Source: Saitoella complicata NRRL Y-17804 (taxonomy: Eukaryota; Ascomycota; Saitoellomycetes; Saitoellales; Saitoellaceae). Taken from it: a DNA stretch of 64,000 nucleotides. The position numbers and the translations under genes are program-made. Position 1 is the stretch's first letter, and the number at the start of each line of letters is the position of its first letter. A model generated the notes under the pieces. It ran no database searches. It was given only the letters and a program-made list of their open reading frames with translations, and had not been told where the DNA came from. Below, piece by piece: positions 1 through 11,143 of the stretch. Location: the NCBI RefSeq assembly GCF_001661265.1, contig NW_017567018.1, positions 124,001 to 188,000 of the forward strand, in the 5' to 3' direction.

Positions 1-1213
1 GTAGTTGGACACTCGATCCGGCACTTCCATCCCACTGATCTGTTTCGTGACTACAGACCACCACTGTGGCCGTTTCCGTCATCCCGTACCCTTGACGGAA
101 AAGGATACCAGGCACTTTATCTCTTAAAGCTTTCTGGGTTTCGGGTCCGAGAGGAGCAGCGCCGGAGAAGCATTCTTTCACGTGAGCCAGATGCTCAGGT
201 CTCACGTAGGGATCCTTGACAAGGCGAATGACGAGCGGCGGAACTGTAAGAGAATGTTAGCACAGTCCAGCCGATGCGAATGAGCTCACGAACCAAGAAA
301 CAGTTTAGCAATCTTGTATTTGACAAGCGTGCTCACAAATGCTGTAACAGACCGTCAGTCATCAAGCTCGACAACGCCGTTCACCGATATACTCACGCTC
401 AAGTTCAAACTTGGGGACAAGAACGACCGTGTTTCCGGAATAGCATTCGGCATGGAGAATGACCACAAGTCCGTAAATGTGATAAAAAGGAAGAAGCCCC
501 AGTACAGTTGTCTTCTCCTTGTGGAACCCGCCATTGAAGGCCACGATCTGAAGAGTGTTGGCGATGACATTGTAGTGGGACACCATCACTCCCTTGGGAA
601 GACCTGTTGTTCCACTCGAGTAACTAAGGAACGCCATCTTCGTCTTACCATCTCCAGGACTCCAGTTCAAAGCAGGAAGCTCCTTCTCCTTACGACCGAT
701 ATCCACCAAATCCTGAACACTCTTGAACCCCGGTGCCTGGTCCAACACGAAGATCTGATCTTCCGGGATGCCCACCTCCTTGGCAGCCGCAACAGCCGTC
801 TCGAGCATCGGAGAGAAAGTAAAGAGTGCCTTTGCTTCAGAATGCTTCAACTGATACGCAAGCTCAGCACTCGTATACGCCGGATTCGCCGGCGTCACCG
901 TCCATCCCAATCGATGCGTAGCCCAAGTGACAGCCGGCACCTCTAGCAAATTCGGATAGAACGTCCCAATAAACTTCTGTTCTCCAAACTTCCCGTCTCC
1001 AAGAACTTTAAACATTCCTTGCGCCAGATGAAGGGTCCTCACCCTCGTCTCCTCCAGCGACCGTTCTTCACCGGTGCTGGAGTCGATGAAGGCTGGGTTG
1101 CGGGCGGTGGCCCGACCGTAGCGAGGATCAAATATGAAGTCGAATAACGAGATGTTGTCGGGAATCATGTCGAAGGTGAGCTTAGGCTCATTGAAAGGGC
1201 TTGTGAAGACCAT
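1..1213 (-). CDS. 4-coumarate-CoA ligase-like / acyl-CoA synthetase (partial)
   Basis: This is an ANL-superfamily adenylating enzyme that would activate a carboxylic acid to an acyl-AMP and then a CoA thioester. The N-terminal half is present and the C-terminal subdomain lies beyond the left edge. The P-loop motif SYSSGTTGLPKGVM lies near residue 200 and a GYGMTE motif lies in the last visible exon. Two short introns are supported: 342-396, which follows FELE, and 244-293. Exons are 397-1213, 294-341 and 1-243, and the frame stays open to the window edge. The architecture fits fungal 4CL-like peroxisomal or cytosolic enzymes. The substrate cannot be read from this part, and a peroxisomal signal would be off the edge. 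The start is the first in-frame ATG, followed by the family-like N-terminus. Confidence 0.85.
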
Positions 1214-1564
1214 CTTGTTGAACGAGGAGTAAGAGCGGTATCACGATCGATAAGGGCGAGCACTTGTAGATTATAAGGCCAAGCGACATAAACCACTGTG
1301 CGGAGACGGACTGTCATGCTTGATCTGTCGGCTCACGTGAACAAGCGGATCTGTGTGGGGCATCCTGCCGGTGCTTGATTTTGCGGTCGGGTCGGTGCTG
1401 CGATGGGCGAGTGTCTGGGGTGCGGGGAAGCTGGGGGACGTCGGACTGTGGGCAATTGGAAACATCTTTCTATGTTGAACTGTGAGTATTTTATTACTTC
1501 TATGATAGAGCCTCATGAAGTTGTGAAGATGTAAAGAAACCTGAAAACTCCAAAAACACCAAAC
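1214..1564. other. Intergenic: ligase promoter and 3' flank of LPMO-like gene
   Basis: This 351-bp gap lies between the start of the CoA-ligase-like gene and the stop of the LPMO-like gene. I see no convincing ORF, RNA gene or repeat here. Confidence 0.5.
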
Positions 1565-2578
1565 TCATTTCATGGCAGTAGCGCTTGCAATGGCACTTGC
1601 ACTCGCACTGGCAGCAGCCCGCTTCCTGCGTCTCAGCTTACACGTCTTGGCAACCTCAACCGTAGTCAGCGACGGCGCAGCACTGGACGCGGAAGCAGCA
1701 GCCATGGCTATGGACGTCGGAGTGGCAGTAACCTCAGAAACACTCGACACAGACACCGACGAGGGCATCACCGACGCCGAGGTCGAAGTTGTCGAAGTCT
1801 CACTAGCGATAGTACTGGAAGCGGCAGCAGAGCTCGACGCAACAGCCGAAGAGACCGAGGCGAGGATAGACTCCTCATCGCTAGCGGTAGACTCCTCGTT
1901 GGTCGTACCCGACACAGCCAAGACCTCAACATCCATACACGTAGTGTAGATCTCCTGATACCCCTCCTCCAGAACCTTAGGGAAGTTCCAAACCCAGGCA
2001 AGCATGTACAAACCAGGCGCAGTACCCGAAGGAATGGTGAACGTACCCTCACAAGGGATAGGTCCATCACGACCGAGACTATTGTCAGAGTCAACTGCAC
2101 ACTTGCCGTCATCGAAGTCGTGGGGTCCCGACAAGAGGGTCGAGTCTGACAAATCAGACAGGGTGTGGAGTTGGCTGGAGGAAGTGGCGGAGTCGCCGCC
2201 GCCGTAAGCAACACCAGTCCAGTACCAGTTGTAGGTTCCGGGACGGGTGGTACCGTTAGGCGCGAGCTTGTCCTTGGTGACGTGACCGTTCTCGGTGTAG
2301 CTGGCGACGATGGAGTCACCGGCGTAGGTGGACAAGCGGGGGTACTCGGTCGTGTAGTCCGTCGGATCACGCTGGTTCACACGGCAGAGAGACGCGGTGT
2401 CGGGCTGGTTGATCAAGCCGTAGGTCTCGTAAGCATCAATGTGGCCCATGTATCCACGAGGGTATCCGACATTGGAAGAGTTATTGACGGAGGTGATGGT
2501 ATCAATCCAGGAATGACCCTGAACCATAGTAACGGCGGAAGCCATTAAGGCGGAAGCGACGAGGAAGATCTTGACCAT
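1565..2578 (-). CDS. Secreted LPMO-like protein with N-terminal histidine brace
   Basis: This is a 337-residue secreted protein without introns. A signal peptide (residues 1-21, ending VQG) precedes HSW, so cleavage would expose His22 as the mature N-terminus. A second histidine (His99 in ENGHVTK) is well placed to complete the copper 'histidine brace' of lytic polysaccharide monooxygenases. The catalytic-like domain runs to about residue 220 and has several cysteines. It is followed by a long Ser/Ala/Thr-rich tail, probably O-glycosylated, and near the C-terminus by a Cys plus basic cluster (CKLRRRKR). I do not see a GPI signal. The family resembles uncharacterised fungal LPMO-like proteins rather than the well-known AA9 or AA11 sequences. 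Substrate and activity are inferred only. A non-catalytic copper-binding role is also possible. Confidence 0.7.
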   Translation of the reverse strand: MVKIFLVASALMASAVTMVQGHSWIDTITSVNNSSNVGYPRGYMGHIDAYETYGLINQPDTASLCRVNQRDPTDYTTEYPRLSTYAGDSIVASYTENGHVTKDKLAPNGTTRPGTYNWYWTGVAYGGGDSATSSSQLHTLSDLSDSTLLSGPHDFDDGKCAVDSDNSLGRDGPIPCEGTFTIPSGTAPGLYMLAWVWNFPKVLEEGYQEIYTTCMDVEVLAVSGTTNEESTASDEESILASVSSAVASSSAAASSTIASETSTTSTSASVMPSSVSVSSVSEVTATPTSIAMAAASASSAAPSLTTVEVAKTCKLRRRKRAAASASASAIASATAMK

Positions 2579-3138
2579 TGCTGCAGTTGTTGATATATTG
2601 GACGTCCAGCGTCTAAGTTGTTAAAACGAATGTGTTGTAGTTGGTAATTGGCCGTTTGGCGATATAGGTAAACGAGTGTGAGTGAGCAAGCACCGCTGGC
2701 TGTTCGAACGAGAGTTGATGAAGGTTGGTAAAAGTACAGAAGAGAACAGAAAACAGGGCGCTCGGACATCTTTATACCGGCATGCATGGCGCCAGGCTGA
2801 GATGCTCATTTCGGATCAGGCTGGTACTTCTTCTACAACTGGTGGTTGGTTTCAAGTGTACAGGTGTCCCACACCCAGCCTCGCCAGCCATCCGAGCGCG
2901 CATGGACATACAGGATCCGAACGTTCAAAGGAAACATGAAACGAGTGAGGTTGGAGATAGTAGGGACGATGACCACGGACTTGAAGAGGAAATAGAACAT
3001 GCAAAAAGCTCATTCATTGACCATCATCGGGTACAAATACATTCTAAAAAAGCCCTTTCTCGAGGGATGACAAAACCGAAAAACAAAGCTTAACTTTCAT
3101 AAAAAACACAATTACGCCATTCCAGTATATCCCAGCAT
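2579..3138. other. Intergenic: LPMO-like promoter and IMPDH 3' flank
   Basis: This 560-bp gap holds the TATA-like box noted above and the 3' flank of the IMP dehydrogenase gene. Short ORFs here lack any recognisable motif. I see nothing else. Confidence 0.5.
2767..2777 (-). promoter_or_regulatory. TATA-like box of the LPMO-like gene
   Basis: Read on the minus strand, GGTATAAAGA lies about 190 bp upstream of the ATG at 2578. Position and sequence fit a core promoter element. It has not been tested by transcript data. Confidence 0.4.
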
Positions 3139-4904
3139 TTAGTAGAGCTTCTTCTCGTAAGAGTAGAAACCGTGAACATCACCCTCGCGAAGGGCAGCAG
3201 AAGACCTCAACTCAAACCTGATCACGCCGTTGATAACATTCTCGCGGAGAATGTCCAAGGACTTAACACCAATGTCCTGCATAGAGTGCTGAAGACCAGC
3301 AATGAAGTAAGGCAAGAATTCCCTCAGAGATCCCTTCTCGGCAACGAGACCAGAGACACCCTGGGCAACACGGACCTTGTCACCCTCAGAGAAGTAACGA
3401 GCGAGACCAGCGTTGTCAGCGGAAGCGGAAGAACGGTGGTCCATGGCTGCCAAGGAACCCATACCACGGTAAGCCTTGAGGCGGATCCCGTCACGGACAA
3501 CGGTCTGTCCGGGAGACTCGGAGGTAGCGGCAAGAATACGACCCATCATGGCAGTAGAAGCACCCATGGCGAGCGCCTTAACAGCGTCACCAATGGATGA
3601 GATACCTCCGTCAGCAATGCAAGGAACACCGAACTTGGCAGCGAACTGAGAAACATTGAAGACAGCGGTAGCCTGAGGACGACCACAGGCCATAACCTCC
3701 TGAGTGATACAGGCGGCACCAGAACCCATACCGATACGGAGACCGTCAGCACCAGCAGCGATGAGGTTAGCGGCCTGCTCACGAGTGACGACGTTTCCGG
3801 CGATAACCTCGAGCTTCTTGAACTCCTGCTTGATCCACTTGACCATCTCGAGCTGGAAGACAGAGTTACCCTGGGAAGAGTCAAGGATAACGACGTCGAG
3901 ACCAGCATCGACCAACTTCCTGAGACGCTCACGGTCATCGGGGCGGGTACCGATGGCAGCAGACACAAGGAGCTGCTTAGTCTCGGGGTCCTTAGAGGCG
4001 TTGGGGAAGTGGAGGTTCTTCATCAAGTCGGAACGGGACAAGAGAGCGCGAAGGTTGCCATCCTTGTCGACGACAGGGAGCTTACCCTTCTTCGACTGAC
4101 GGAGCATCTGGTTGGCCTCCTCGAGAGTAATACCCTCCTTACCGGTAACAACCTCCTTGGTCATGACCTCAGAAAGCGGAGTAGAGTCGGTTCCGTGGAA
4201 CTGGATGTCGCGGGACGAAACAATACCAACAAGCTTGCCGTGGAGCTTTCCGGTGTCTGAACAGCTATGTTAGCTCGTGTTCACGATTACGACATATGAT
4301 TTCATCGCGGCAGATCAGATCAGGTCTAAATTTCTCCTCACGATCGTTTGATCGAATGCGGTAGAACGAAAGTTATAGATAATTGTTGATCATCATATCG
4401 ATCTGCCGCGAATCCATGCAAGTCAAACTTACCAGTAATAGGGATACCGGAGAAGCCCTGATTCTCCTTGATCTGACGGACGTCCTTGACGGTGTGGTTG
4501 GGAGACAAAACGACGGGGTCGGTGATGAATCCGTTCTCGTACTTCTTGACCTTGCGGACCATCTCGGCCTGGTCCTCGACGGAGCAGTTGTGGTGAATAA
4601 CACCGATACCACCCAAAAGAGCCATGTTGACAGCCATCTCGGTCTCAGTGACGGTGTCCATGGGCGAGGACACGAAAGGAGCGTGGAGCTTGATCTTCTT
4701 GGTGAACTTGGACTCAAGGGAAACGGCATTCGCCGGGAAGTCGATGAAACCGGGAAGGACGAGGAAGTCATTGTAGGTAAGACCACCGTGGAGCTTAGAG
4801 TCCATCAAGTCAGTAGCGGAGAGACCATCCCTGCAGGAGTAGTTCTTGAGCTCCTCCAAAGCGGACTGGCTGTCGAGGAAGTTGGTGCCGTTGGTCTGAA
4901 CCAT
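3139..4904 (-). CDS. Inosine-5'-monophosphate dehydrogenase
   Basis: IMP dehydrogenase oxidises IMP to XMP with NAD+, the committed step of guanine nucleotide synthesis in the cytosol. Two exons (4904-4433 and 4256-3139) join in frame across a 176-bp intron, giving 529 residues, the usual size. The order is N-terminal barrel start ([13 protein letters not shown]), a CBS pair at about 120-240, then the rest of the barrel. [10 protein letters not shown], the active-site flap with ARYFSE and QGVSG, and the C-terminal YEKKLY are present. The catalytic cysteine is Cys340, but the loop around it reads [11 protein letters not shown] where the family almost always has GSGSICITQEV. Nearby segments ([27 protein letters not shown]) also depart from the fungal consensus. 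It may still be the only housekeeping copy. The divergence could also mark a second, drug-tolerant paralogue. It shares a 322-bp promoter with IQGAP. Confidence 0.95.
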
Positions 4905-5226
4905 TTTCGTCTGAATTGAAATGTTTGTAGAGATTACGTATGGATCAAAACAGGCGATTACGACGAAAGGTAACTCTTGTCCTTCGCGGGGGGTTACCCC
5001 CCCTTCCCTCAAATTTCGAGATCGAACTTTTTATGGTCGAGGGAGTGCCACAGTGGCGAAGCGCGAAGCGCGAATCCGTGCGGTGCGGTGCGGTACATCG
5101 GTGGCCCTGGATACGCAGTTGTTGGGGAACCCTGATCCCTGCAGCGCCGTTGTTATGATTGAATCTATGTACCCGCTCAGGAGTCTGGCATAGAACAGCA
5201 GCATACACCCACATTCTCTTCCTGGC
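4905..5226. promoter_or_regulatory. Shared head-to-head promoter, IMPDH / IQGAP
   Basis: These 322 bp separate the two divergent ATGs. They contain small tandem runs at about 5055-5096, GCGAAGC repeated followed by CGGTG repeated. No TATA box is obvious. Confidence 0.45.
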
Positions 5227-8200
5227 ATGGTTCCGGCCGCACCGTTGTCGCCCGTCAAGCCATCGGCTGCTGAGTTGAAGAAGTTGAAGGGGAGCAGTGT
5301 GAGCCATATGCGGAGGTTGTCCAAGTTGACGGGGAAGGACGGCGTGGAAGGGCTGTTCATTCCAGGAGTCACCCAAGATGCGGAGGGTGTAACTGGATTG
5401 ACCAACCGAGTGCGCCTTCAGAAAACGAAAGACAGCAAGTCGTTCCTTGCTTCACGAACATGGATGGATAAACAGCGACAGAATGTTCAGGCGTATGAAT
5501 ACCTATGTCACATCGGTGCTGCGAAGGAATGGATGGAGACGGCCATGAACGAGTCAATACCACCCATTACCGACCTAGAAGAGGCATTGCGCGATGGTGT
5601 CATCCTTGCCCGCCTGGCGCGCACTTTTGCCCCGGTACTCGTCACACGCATTTTCGAAGACCCAAAACGCCAATACCGACATATCGACAACATCGACCGG
5701 TTCTTTGCGTTCTGCAGATTCGTCGAACTGCCTGAGCTCTTCCGTTTCGAAACCACCGACCTGTATGATAAACGCAACATCCCAAAAGTCATTTACTGCA
5801 TTCATGCGCTTTCTTTTGTCTTGTATGCTAAGGGAATGATGACCGAGAGGGTTAGAAATTTGGTCGGTGAGTTGGACTTCACTGAAGAGGAGATCTCGAA
5901 GACGCAGCGGGGTATCGACGCCGCGGGCGTGAGGCTGCCAGACTTCGGCGGGTTGGGCAAGGAGTTCGGAGAGGAACCGGAGCCGGAGCCTGAGCCAGTG
6001 GAGACAAAAGAGGAGAGAATCGCGAGGGAACTAAAGAATGCGTCATGCGAGATCGAGCTATTGCAAGGGCATGCCCGTGGTGCATTGGAGAGAAAGAGAT
6101 GGGCGGGAATTATGAATGCGCTCTGGGAGAATGAGGACATTATCGCTGACTTCCAAGGGATCGCACGCGGCTTCCTCATCCGTAAGGAAGTCAGTCCGCG
6201 GCTAGATATGAGGAGGACCGTCTTCGATGCTCTCGTGCCACTGCAGGCGATTGCGCGTGGGAAATTGGCCCGAAGGCAGATGCAGGCGAGGGATCAGCAT
6301 TTTGCTTCGCATGAGCATCTCATCACCCGTCTACAAGCGAGGGCGAAAGCGAACGCGGCAAGGAAGTCTTATCTCCAGCATCGCGAGCAAGTTCATTCAA
6401 AAGCCACCGTGCTCAGCGGCCTTCAGGCAATTGCACGAGGACGTTTGGCCAGGCAGAAATTCACCGCTCAAAGGGAGGAGCTAGATACGAACAGAGAGAT
6501 AGTCATGCTGCAAGCCCTTTCTCGAGGCCATTTGCTACGCCAGCGTCTCCTGAGTCAGATCCGTGAGTTGGCTATGAGCCTGAATTCCATCATTGATCTT
6601 CAGGCGCAGTGCTCAGCCGCGCTCGTTCGCGACGAACTTCGACGAAAGAAGGAGATCCTCGCTGAGGAGGAACCTAACATAGTCAATTTCCAGGCGGCTG
6701 TCCGCGGACATATCGCGCGTCGCGAGTTCCACACCCGTCAACGTTTCTTCCGTGCCAATATGGAGAAGATTGTGAAGATACAGTCTCTCGTCCGCGCTAA
6801 GCAACAAGGTAATGCGTACAAATCACTTATGGTTGGAAAGAACCCACCTGTGGGCACCATCAAGAACTTCGTGCACCTCCTTGACGATAGCAACTTTGAC
6901 TTCGAAGAAGAGATCGAGTTTGAGAGGTTGAGGAAGCTGATTGTGCAGAGAGTTCGTGCCAACGAGGAAGCTGAGCAACATATCGACCAGCTCGATATCA
7001 AGATCGCCCTATTGGTGAAGAATAAAATCACTCTAGATGAGGTCATCAGAACGCAGAAGCGGTTCACTGGTCATCAGAGCCATTTGCTGCACAACAATGA
7101 CCCCGCCGGTTCAGATCCATTCAACCTCAAGGCCCTGAACAAAACGTCACGAACGAAATTGGAGTTGTATCAGACACTGTTCTTTTTGTTGCAAACAAGA
7201 CCCGAGTATTTGGCTCGCCTCTTTGCACGCGTGCGAGATTTGGGTATGCCGGAGAAGGACATCAAGAAGGTCGAGAATCTCACGATGGTGCTCTACGGTT
7301 ACGGACAAAAGCATCGCGAGGAGTATCTGTTGCTCAAGCTTGTCCGTCAAAGCATCATCGAGGAAGTTAACAGGGTTGAGAGCACCCAGGAGTTCTTGCG
7401 TGGGAACTTTTTGTGGTTGAAGCTCGTTGTTCACTACAACCGCGGCGCGAAATACCAAAAGTACATGCACGATTTGCTTGGACCGCTTGTGACGAAGGTT
7501 GTTCAAGACGACTTCCTTAATCTCGAAAGCGACCCCGTCATGATCTACAAGAACATGATTAACAACGAGGAGTTGCGGACTGGGCAACGCTCTTCCCGAC
7601 CTCAGGTTGTTGATCAAGCTGAAGCAATCAGAGACCCAGAAACTCGCAATGCTTTCATCAAGCATTTGAGTGATTTGCGTGACTTCACTGAGATGTTTAT
7701 TGACGCGATTGAGAACAGCGTCCGCACTATGCCTTTCGGCATCCGATACATCGCACGCGAGACGTTGAGAGCTGTACAAGCCAAATTCCCAGACGAGGCT
7801 GAGACCATCTTGCTCAAGGTCGTTGGTAACTTAATCTATTACCGATACCTTAACCCTGCTGTGGTTGCTCCCGAGCACTTCGGTGTCATTGATGGAGCTA
7901 TTACCGCTCAGCAACGGAAGAACTTGGGTGAGATTGCGAAAATGCTCACGCAAATATCTCAAGGAAGGTTGTTCTCTAGCGATAACGTGTACCTGCAGCC
8001 CCTGAATGAATATGTTGCTTCGGCGATCGGAAGGATGACCAGCATTTACGTCTCGGTCACAGACGTCATTGATGCCGAAACCGAGTTTGAGTTCGATGAG
8101 TATGAAGACTTGACGGCGACCGAGAAGCCCATGCTTTATATCAAGCCGTCGGACATCTGTTACACACATTCTTTGGTTGGACGAGAGCTCGACGCAATTG

Positions 8201-9324
8201 CACCTAGCACCAAGGATATCTTCAGGGACATCATCCGAGACCTAGGGCCTCTCCCGTCGAGCAGCGACATGTTCATGGGAGAGACTGGTGACCAGGAGAT
8301 CACGTTGACTTTGAACTCTACCATTCAACCGGAAGGAGAAGCCGATGCTGATTTCAAGGCGCTATGGCTTGAAACCAAACGTTCAGTGCTGAACATCATT
8401 CGTGTCCAACAGGGCAACTCTTTGATGGAAATTTTGACGAAGCCAACAGCGGAAGAGGATGAATGGGCGTGGCGGAACTTGTTGGAGCATGAGATGTCCA
8501 GCCAACAACAACGCTCAGCGTACTCGGATACGCCGGTACAGGATCTGTCTGGACTTGCATACACCGACGTCAAGAGAATGGCATTGGAGAACATCTTGCG
8601 CATGGAGGCAGCCGGTAAGATCACTCGGGAGAACGGCTTCCAAGACCTGCTGAATGCTATCGCTATCGACATTCGTACGAAGCACCGCCGTCGTCAGCAG
8701 CGTCAGCGTGATATCGACAGTGCGCGTCAGACCTTGGCGCATCTGGATGAGAAGGCTACCTACCTTGCAGGCCAGCTGGAAAGCTACAACGACTACGTGG
8801 AACAGTCGATGCTCACCTTGCAGACCAAGAAAGGAAAGCGACGCCCTATCATGCCCTTTACGAAGCAGTACTTCCATATGCGTGATCTCCAAAAATCCGG
8901 CAGAGTACCGCGTTTCGGTTCGTACAAGTACTCCGCGCAGAAGCTCTTCGAAAAGGGCGTCCTGGTCGAAATCAAAGGTTACGAACGAGGACAATGGGAC
9001 AAATTGTATCTCACCATCTCTTGTGATGACGTCGGAATATTCTTCGTCGAGGCATCCTACCATTCTATTCACATCCCAGGCGGGTCGATTCAGCTTCGTC
9101 TAGATGACTTGCTTCAAGCACAGTAAGTCAAGCCATCACTCCCTCTGCGTTCTGTATGCTGACTTCTTCGCAGGTTTCAAAAACAACAGCACATTTCTCT
9201 GTTTGATAACCTTGTCAAGTTGAACGTGAATCTCACGCTTCATTTGATTTTCAAGAAGGTAAGAAGTCTCGACATGTTCCCTCACCTTTCTGATTGTTAA
9301 CACGTCCCGCAGTTCTATGTTTGA
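5227..9324 (+). CDS. rng2/IQG1-like: IQGAP family cytokinesis scaffold (Rng2/Iqg1-like)
   Basis: IQGAP proteins scaffold actin, calmodulin/myosin light chains and small GTPases at the contractile ring. The large exon 5227-9122 joins 9174-9258 and 9313-9324 through two introns of 51 and 54 bp, giving about 1330 residues. A calponin-homology domain spans about 79-200. About nine IQ-like repeats follow (279-530, e.g. LQAIARGKLARRQM and FQAAVRGHIARREF). The RasGAP-related GRD is at about 646-1000, with YRYLNPAVVAPE at about 872. The RasGAP_C domain runs from about 1165 to the end. The last exons restore the conserved C-terminal block (LFDNLVKLNVNLTLHLI, then KKFYV), which supports the splicing. 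As usual for IQGAPs, I see no catalytic arginine-finger signature. A WW domain, typical of animal IQGAPs, is not evident. Confidence 0.95.
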
Positions 9325-10759
9325 TAATGGCGGGACTTGGTTCACGGCGTCCGGTTTGGGTCTTTTTGTGTGGGACTTTGGCTACGGTAGCATCACTATA
9401 TTTAATCGGTGAGATGAAATTCACAAACGTTTGAATACTGCTTGACACATGTATTCATACAGCAGCCGGTGCGCAAAGCCAACTATTTAATGATTTCTGT
9501 ACACGTGCGCGGGTTCGGCCAAAGACAACATTGAGATGCAACGCATACAGATGAATTGAGTAGACTGCAGACCAAGGAACTGTATGTTCTTCGTACCGAA
9601 AAACCACGCCAAAACATTGAGTAACATTTATTTGCCCTTAGCAACGGGGGAGCTGTGAGCAGGGAGGCCAAGACAGGCCCAGGATACACCAGACAATGCC
9701 CATCCGCTCAGTCCAAACCCCTCATATGCGAGCCTGCATGACAACACAGACACACTCAAACTTTCTGTTTGTAACAGAAACCTGCAGACAGGGTATACCG
9801 AACCATTTAACATGTTGATATGGCCCAACCGGAAATTTAGCCACTGGTAACTGAGCCAATGACTGCATTCCAATCCAGGATCACCAAGTAAACCCACCAC
9901 ATACTTTTTCGTAAATCGGTGGGAGTGCCCTAGTACATGGAGGTAGAACAGAAAGGGGAGACAGTATGCTGCAGCGGCTAGCCGACCTTGGAGTCCATTT
10001 AACTTCACTGGGCGCCATGGCTTTCGGCCCACATGTTCCCATGGTCGCAATCTGATCTATGCACACACCTGTTTGTATCTACATCGTAGGTTTCGTTGTC
10101 CTGACTCCCTCTCAATTGAACTGCCCACATTTCATTCCTTTACGCCACTTGTTGTGCAGGCAATGGTTAACATGTGCAGGTTGTCAACATGTGTATGACA
10201 CCGCCCGCGTCCTCTAACAGAGTCTAAACCGTCTCAGTCTGTAAAAGGTTGATAAGTTGAAGTATGGTGTACCACTGAGTTCAGACAAGATTTCAGTGGC
10301 CCACGCAGCCAGAAGTAACTTAGGAACATGACAAAAAACCTGGTTACAGAAGCTCAATTTGGAGTTGAATCCAGATTCAACAGTGAGAACTGTATGCAGT
10401 ATAGATTATAATTTGCTCTTGCACCACCTCTATCCGTCTGCTGTGTTACGGCTAAGTTCCAATGTCTTCCCTTGGCAAAAAAAGCCTGAGTACATCGTTT
10501 TTTTTGCTACAAACCATCATGCCTGCCTATGCAAGTTTATGCATGTTGATTTGAATCTTTGAAATTCCTTTTCCTTCACTACAGTCTAAAAAATGCATAA
10601 CTTACCTGGAGACTAAGGGTGTAGGTAGCGCCATTATGGATGAATATTACCAGATCTTTTTCTCCTCTTCTAACTAATGTCTGATCTGTTAAGATTTTCC
10701 TGATTTAGCGGAGAACTGACAATCTTGCTTTGTGGACGTGCTTCCCTGAAACCACGTCT
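9325..10759. other. Gene-poor stretch, no supported gene
   Basis: About 1.4 kb lies downstream of IQGAP with no ORF that looks coding. The longest minus-strand frame (9628-10050) has no domain and atypical composition. The sequence looks more AT-rich and less codon-structured than its surroundings. A segment at about 10175-10270 (AACATGTG..., CTAACAGAGT) weakly resembles one at 10935-10975, so it may belong to the decayed repeat family described next. Confidence 0.5.
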
Positions 10760-11135
10760 AAACTCAGCGATAACATCCGGTCTTACTGCGCATAACATTT
10801 GATTGCCAATTTGCATGCACTGTCTGAGGTTGGCTGCATGTTGCGGTCTTAGGGTTAGGGTTAGGGTAACCCTAACGTGCCCCCCTAGGGGACGGGCTTC
10901 CTGGAGGCTAGAGTATGTGTTCCAATACCCATTTGGGACCAGCTGTCATATGTGCGACACCTCGCCTAACAGAGTTTGATTAGGCTGCATGAGGTTTAAT
11001 GAGTTGCTGTAACATCTGGTCTTACCATATGTAATGTTTGATTGCATGTGTAGTTTGAGGTTGGCCACGGTCTCTAGGGAGCCACAGCACTATGGATAAT
11101 GCGCCGTAGCGCTCTATTGGGACTAGCTTAGATAT
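10760..11135. repeat. Degenerate direct repeats flanking a telomere-type motif
   Basis: Two diverged copies of one unit can be lined up by eye. Copy one runs from about 10761 to 10852, copy two from about 11000 to 11080. Both carry TAACATC(C/T)GGTCTTAC, then TTTGATTGC, then (C/T)TGAGGTTGGC, then a GGTCT-TAGGG junction. A second block, TTGGGAC(C/T)AGCT followed by ATATG, occurs near 10932 and 11118. Many differences are C/T or G/A, which would fit repeat-induced point mutation or simple age. I cannot assign a transposon family. Confidence 0.5.
10849..10877. repeat. Interstitial head-to-head telomeric repeat
   Basis: Three TTAGGG units (10849-10866) run directly into TAACCCTAAC (10867-10876). 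The centre is a perfect inverted repeat, GTTAGGGT-A-ACCCTAAC, with a one-base loop. TTAGGG is the usual telomere repeat of filamentous fungi. The motif sits inside the degenerate repeats, exactly where their GGTCTTAGGG junction falls. It may be a relic of telomere joining or break repair, or a binding site for a Tbf1/Teb1-like factor. Confidence 0.7.
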
Positions 11136-11143
11136 GGAAAGGC

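Noticed and set aside
9628-10050. 140-residue minus-strand frame with a hydrophobic patch
   Set aside because: No family motif, no supporting promoter, lies in the gene-poor repeat pocket.
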